Source: Peristeroidobacter agariperforans
Lineage (GTDB): Bacteria > Pseudomonadota > Gammaproteobacteria > Steroidobacterales > Steroidobacteraceae
Assembly (NCBI RefSeq): GCF_004138335.1
Contig: NZ_RYFW01000001.1
Coordinates: forward strand, 1,550,001 to 1,614,000
Direction: 5' to 3'
DNA: 64,000 nucleotides
Every line of letters begins with the position of its first letter. Positions within the stretch are counted from its first letter, which is position 1. The position numbers and the translations under genes are program-made. The notes under the pieces were generated by a model. That model did no database searches. It was not told where the DNA came from and saw only the letters and a program-made list of their open reading frames with translations. Of this stretch, positions 61,567 to 64,000 are shown piece by piece.

Positions 61567-64000
61567 TTAACGGCTACCAAGGCGGTTTCGCTGTGACAAT
61601 GTTGTCGGGATAACCGTCACATTCGTCGCAGCGTTCCGGGTCTCTTCTGCGGAGACCTCCCGCACTCTCGCCGGACGTGACCAAGGCGAGTGCTTCAGCC
61701 ACTCTTCCAGTTCCTTGGCCGGCAACGGGCGGCTCATGAAATAACCCTGCGCCTGGTCGCAGCCGTAAACACGCAGGGTGCGCAGATCCGCTTCGTCCTC
61801 GACGCCTTCGGCCACCACTTTCAGTCCCAGGCTGTGACCGAGCTCGATCGTGGAGCGTACGATGGTCGCGGTGGTCGAGTCGCTCATCTGCTTGACGAAG
61901 GAGCGATCGATCTTCAACTCATCGACCGGCAGCCGCGCCACATAGCTCAGCGACGAATAGCCGGTGCCGTAGTCGTCGATCGACAATACGACGCCCAACT
62001 CGTGCAAGCGTTCCAGCACCCGCTGTGAGTGCGCCGGGTCTTCCATGAAACCGCTCTCGGTGATCTCCAGGCACAGCAGCGATGCGGGCGTGCCGTAGCG
62101 ATCGAGCAACTGAACGATCAGGTCGGGCAACTCGCGATTGAGCAGATCGCGCGCCGAGATGTTCACCGAGACTTGCAGCGGCGTGCCGTTCGAGCGCCAC
62201 TGTCCGCACTGGCGAATGGCCTGCTCGAGCACCCAGCGCGTCAGCACCTTGATGTAGCCGGTGTGCTCGGCGAAAGGAATGAAATCGCCCGGCGACACGA
62301 AACCTCGACGCGGATGTTCCCAGCGCAGCAGCGCTTCCACGCCTTCGACGACTCCCGACAGCAGCCCGACCTTCGGCTGGTAGTACACCCGCAGTTGATG
62401 GCCTTCGACGGCTTGGCGAATCTCGCTGAGCAGCGACAGGTGTTCCTGCTGGTGCGTGTCGTAGCTCGCGTCGTATACCGCGTAGCCGCCCTTGTTTCGT
62501 TTGGCCACATACATTGCGATGTCGGCGTTACGCAGCAACTTGCTGCTGTTCTCGCCGTGCTCGGGGAAGTGAGCAATGCCGATGCTGGAGCCCACGTCGA
62601 GAGGCTGATCCTGGTAGCGGATGGGATGCTCCAGCGCCTGGAGAATCTTCAGCGCGACCTTGGTGACGTAACGTTCGTCGGCGTTCTCGAGCAGGATCGC
62701 GAATTCATCGCCGCCGAGTCGCGCAATGGTGTCGGCCTGCCGCAGCAGTGCGCTCAAGCGGTTCGCCACTTCGCGCAGCACGTGATCGCCGACGCCATGG
62801 CCGAGCGAGTCGTTGACGTACTTGAAGCGATCGAGGTCCATCATCAGCACGCTCAGCGTTGCGCCCGTGCGATGCGCGCTCAGGATGGCGTGTTCGAGCC
62901 GGTCGTGAAACAGCGCGCGATTCGGCAGATCGGTGAGCTGGTCGCGATAGGCGAGGCGCAGGATCTCCTGTTGGCGCTCGGCGATGCCTTCGCGCATATG
63001 GTTGAGCGTTTTGGCGAGCGCGCCGATTTCGTCGGCGCGGGTCACGTTGACGGGATTGGAATAATCGCCGTCCTGGATTCGCGCCGCCGCCTCGGTCAGT
63101 TGCGTGATGGGGCGCGTGATATTCATGGCGATCGCCACGGCGCCGCCGATGGAGAGCAGCATGCTGACGACGCCGAGAGCTACGAGTGTCTGCTGCAATC
63201 GATCGAAGGCGGCGACCGCGGTTGCGACCGACCGCTGCAGGACGGCGACGAGCGCGCGATCGCCATGCCGGTCGAACGTGATCACACGCAACTGCTGCTC
63301 GCTCTGTCCAGCGCCAATGGAACGCACGAGCGTGGCGCCCGGCAGGGCAGGCAGTTGCTGTGCAAGATCGACGGCCGAGGCGCCCAGCGTCGAGGCGAGC
63401 ACGCCCCATTGATGATCGGCATGCCGCCGCTCCAGGAAAGACACCTGCAGCGATGTGAGCTGCTGCAGCTCGGACACGACGTTGTCGTCGATGACGAAAC
63501 CCACGGCGATCCACGCCATCGGCGTCGGTGCGAGCACCGGCACGACGACGAGCTGATAAGCGCGACCGTTGATCACCTCGATGGATGAAGCGCCGCCGTC
63601 GCGCGCGGCCTGGTCGACCAGCCGAGGAAACTCGAACAGCCGGCCGCGCTCGTTGCTCGCGATCGTATCGGCAACGACGCGCCGATCCAGGGACACGAGC
63701 AGCGTCATGTCGGCCTTGATGCGTCCGCCGTGATTGGTGAGTGCGGACACCACCGTGTCCTGATCGCCGCTGGCAATCGCGCCGCGCAGGGCATAGTCGG
63801 CCGCCATGACGCGAGCGGCTTGCGCAAGTCGTTCGCGATTCTGGTCGAGCAGCCGCGCAAACACACGTTCGCCGACGGCCAGCTCGGAATCGATTTTCTC
63901 GCGTGCGTTGGTGGAGTTCGCCGAGCTGACGACCACATACGCCACGACCTGCACCACTGCCAGCAACGCGACAACGAATACGATGATGCGAGTGCGTAGC
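61567..64000 (-). CDS. Membrane-bound GGDEF-EAL cyclic-di-GMP enzyme (5'-truncated)
   Basis: At least 810 residues; the frame remains open to the window edge, where hydrophobic residues (RIIVFVVALLAVVQVVAYVVV) continue the first membrane span, so the true start is outside. Order: span, periplasmic sensor of about 230 residues (double-CACHE-like), second span (LVALGVVSMLLSIGGAVAIAM), HAMP, GGDEF domain (RLGGDEFAIL, with an RQAD allosteric I-site five residues before), EAL domain (EALLRWEHP, LEITESGFM, DDYGTGYSSL, LKIDRSFV). All catalytic motifs are intact, so both synthesis and breakdown are possible. Convergent with the OMF gene. Confidence 0.93.
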   Translation of the reverse strand, partial: LRTRIIVFVVALLAVVQVVAYVVVSSANSTNAREKIDSELAVGERVFARLLDQNRERLAQAARVMAADYALRGAIASGDQDTVVSALTNHGGRIKADMTLLVSLDRRVVADTIASNERGRLFEFPRLVDQAARDGGASSIEVINGRAYQLVVVPVLAPTPMAWIAVGFVIDDNVVSELQQLTSLQVSFLERRHADHQWGVLASTLGASAVDLAQQLPALPGATLVRSIGAGQSEQQLRVITFDRHGDRALVAVLQRSVATAVAAFDRLQQTLVALGVVSMLLSIGGAVAIAMNITRPITQLTEAAARIQDGDYSNPVNVTRADEIGALAKTLNHMREGIAERQQEILRLAYRDQLTDLPNRALFHDRLEHAILSAHRTGATLSVLMMDLDRFKYVNDSLGHGVGDHVLREVANRLSALLRQADTIARLGGDEFAILLENADERYVTKVALKILQALEHPIRYQDQPLDVGSSIGIAHFPEHGENSSKLLRNADIAMYVAKRNKGGYAVYDASYDTHQQEHLSLLSEIRQAVEGHQLRVYYQPKVGLLSGVVEGVEALLRWEHPRRGFVSPGDFIPFAEHTGYIKVLTRWVLEQAIRQCGQWRSNGTPLQVSVNISARDLLNRELPDLIVQLLDRYGTPASLLCLEITESGFMEDPAHSQRVLERLHELGVVLSIDDYGTGYSSLSYVARLPVDELKIDRSFVKQMSDSTTATIVRSTIELGHSLGLKVVAEGVEDEADLRTLRVYGCDQAQGYFMSRPLPAKELEEWLKHSPWSRPARVREVSAEETRNAATNVTVIPTTLSQRNRLGSR

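Overview
The window is GC-rich (roughly 60-65 %), densely coding chromosomal DNA of a gammaproteobacterium. The gene set (zwf-pgl-glk, Kup, MacB-like exporters, an AcrAB-TolC-type pump, an imelysin/di-heme/DUF1513 operon, GcvA-type LysR regulators) would fit the Steroidobacteraceae/Nevskiales/Xanthomonadales area, but this placement is inference; no rRNA or tRNA was seen. No insertion sequence, phage, CRISPR array or integration scar was recognised.

Layout. 1-3.4 kb: 3' part of zwf, then pgl and glk (glucose to 6-phosphogluconate), then an orphan NasT-like ANTAR regulator behind a well-formed sigma-54 promoter. 3.5-7.3 kb: kup, an ECF sigma/anti-sigma pair and a divergent DUF6249 membrane protein; two near-identical ECF-type promoters face outward from the shared intergenic region. 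7.4-11.9 kb: an ABC ATPase and a 1217-residue ABC-2 permease fused to an M1 aminopeptidase. 12-15.5 kb: pirin, a VOC protein, a Cys-rich small protein, a LysR regulator and, divergent from it, three tiny ORFs of unknown function. 15.5-20.2 kb: MocR regulator, two EamA exporters, a PcaF-type thiolase. 20.2-25.1 kb: Cys-rich exported protein, small membrane protein plus octaheme cytochrome/TPR protein, cardiolipin synthase. 25.1-27.9 kb: FixLJ-like two-component system and an AraC regulator. 27.9-32.8 kb: imelysin - di-heme (DUF1111) - DUF1513 - outer-membrane protein operon preceded by tandem Fur-like repeats. 33.1-36.1 kb: Fe-type superoxide dismutase with an intrinsic terminator, small exported protein, nitroreductase, alpha/beta hydrolase. 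36.5-41.7 kb: GH2 glycosidase and two secreted esterases. 41.6-44.5 kb: LysR, quinone oxidoreductase, Fpg-family glycosylase. 44.5-53.4 kb: two complete MacAB-like export modules arranged back to back. 53.4-54.5 kb: a histidine kinase with an ethylene-receptor-like sensor domain. 55-61.5 kb: TetR-RND-MFP-OMF multidrug efflux operon with a 38-bp operator overlapping its promoter. 61.6-64 kb: 5'-truncated GGDEF/EAL protein.

Most of the window is housekeeping and envelope/export biology. Best candidates for new biology are the ethylene-receptor-like kinase, the LysR-linked cluster of three micro-ORFs, the orphan NasT/sigma-54 unit in a glucose operon, the twin ECF promoters, and the permease-peptidase fusion. 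Start codons were chosen from Shine-Dalgarno sequences, family N-termini and promoter positions; where these disagree it is stated.
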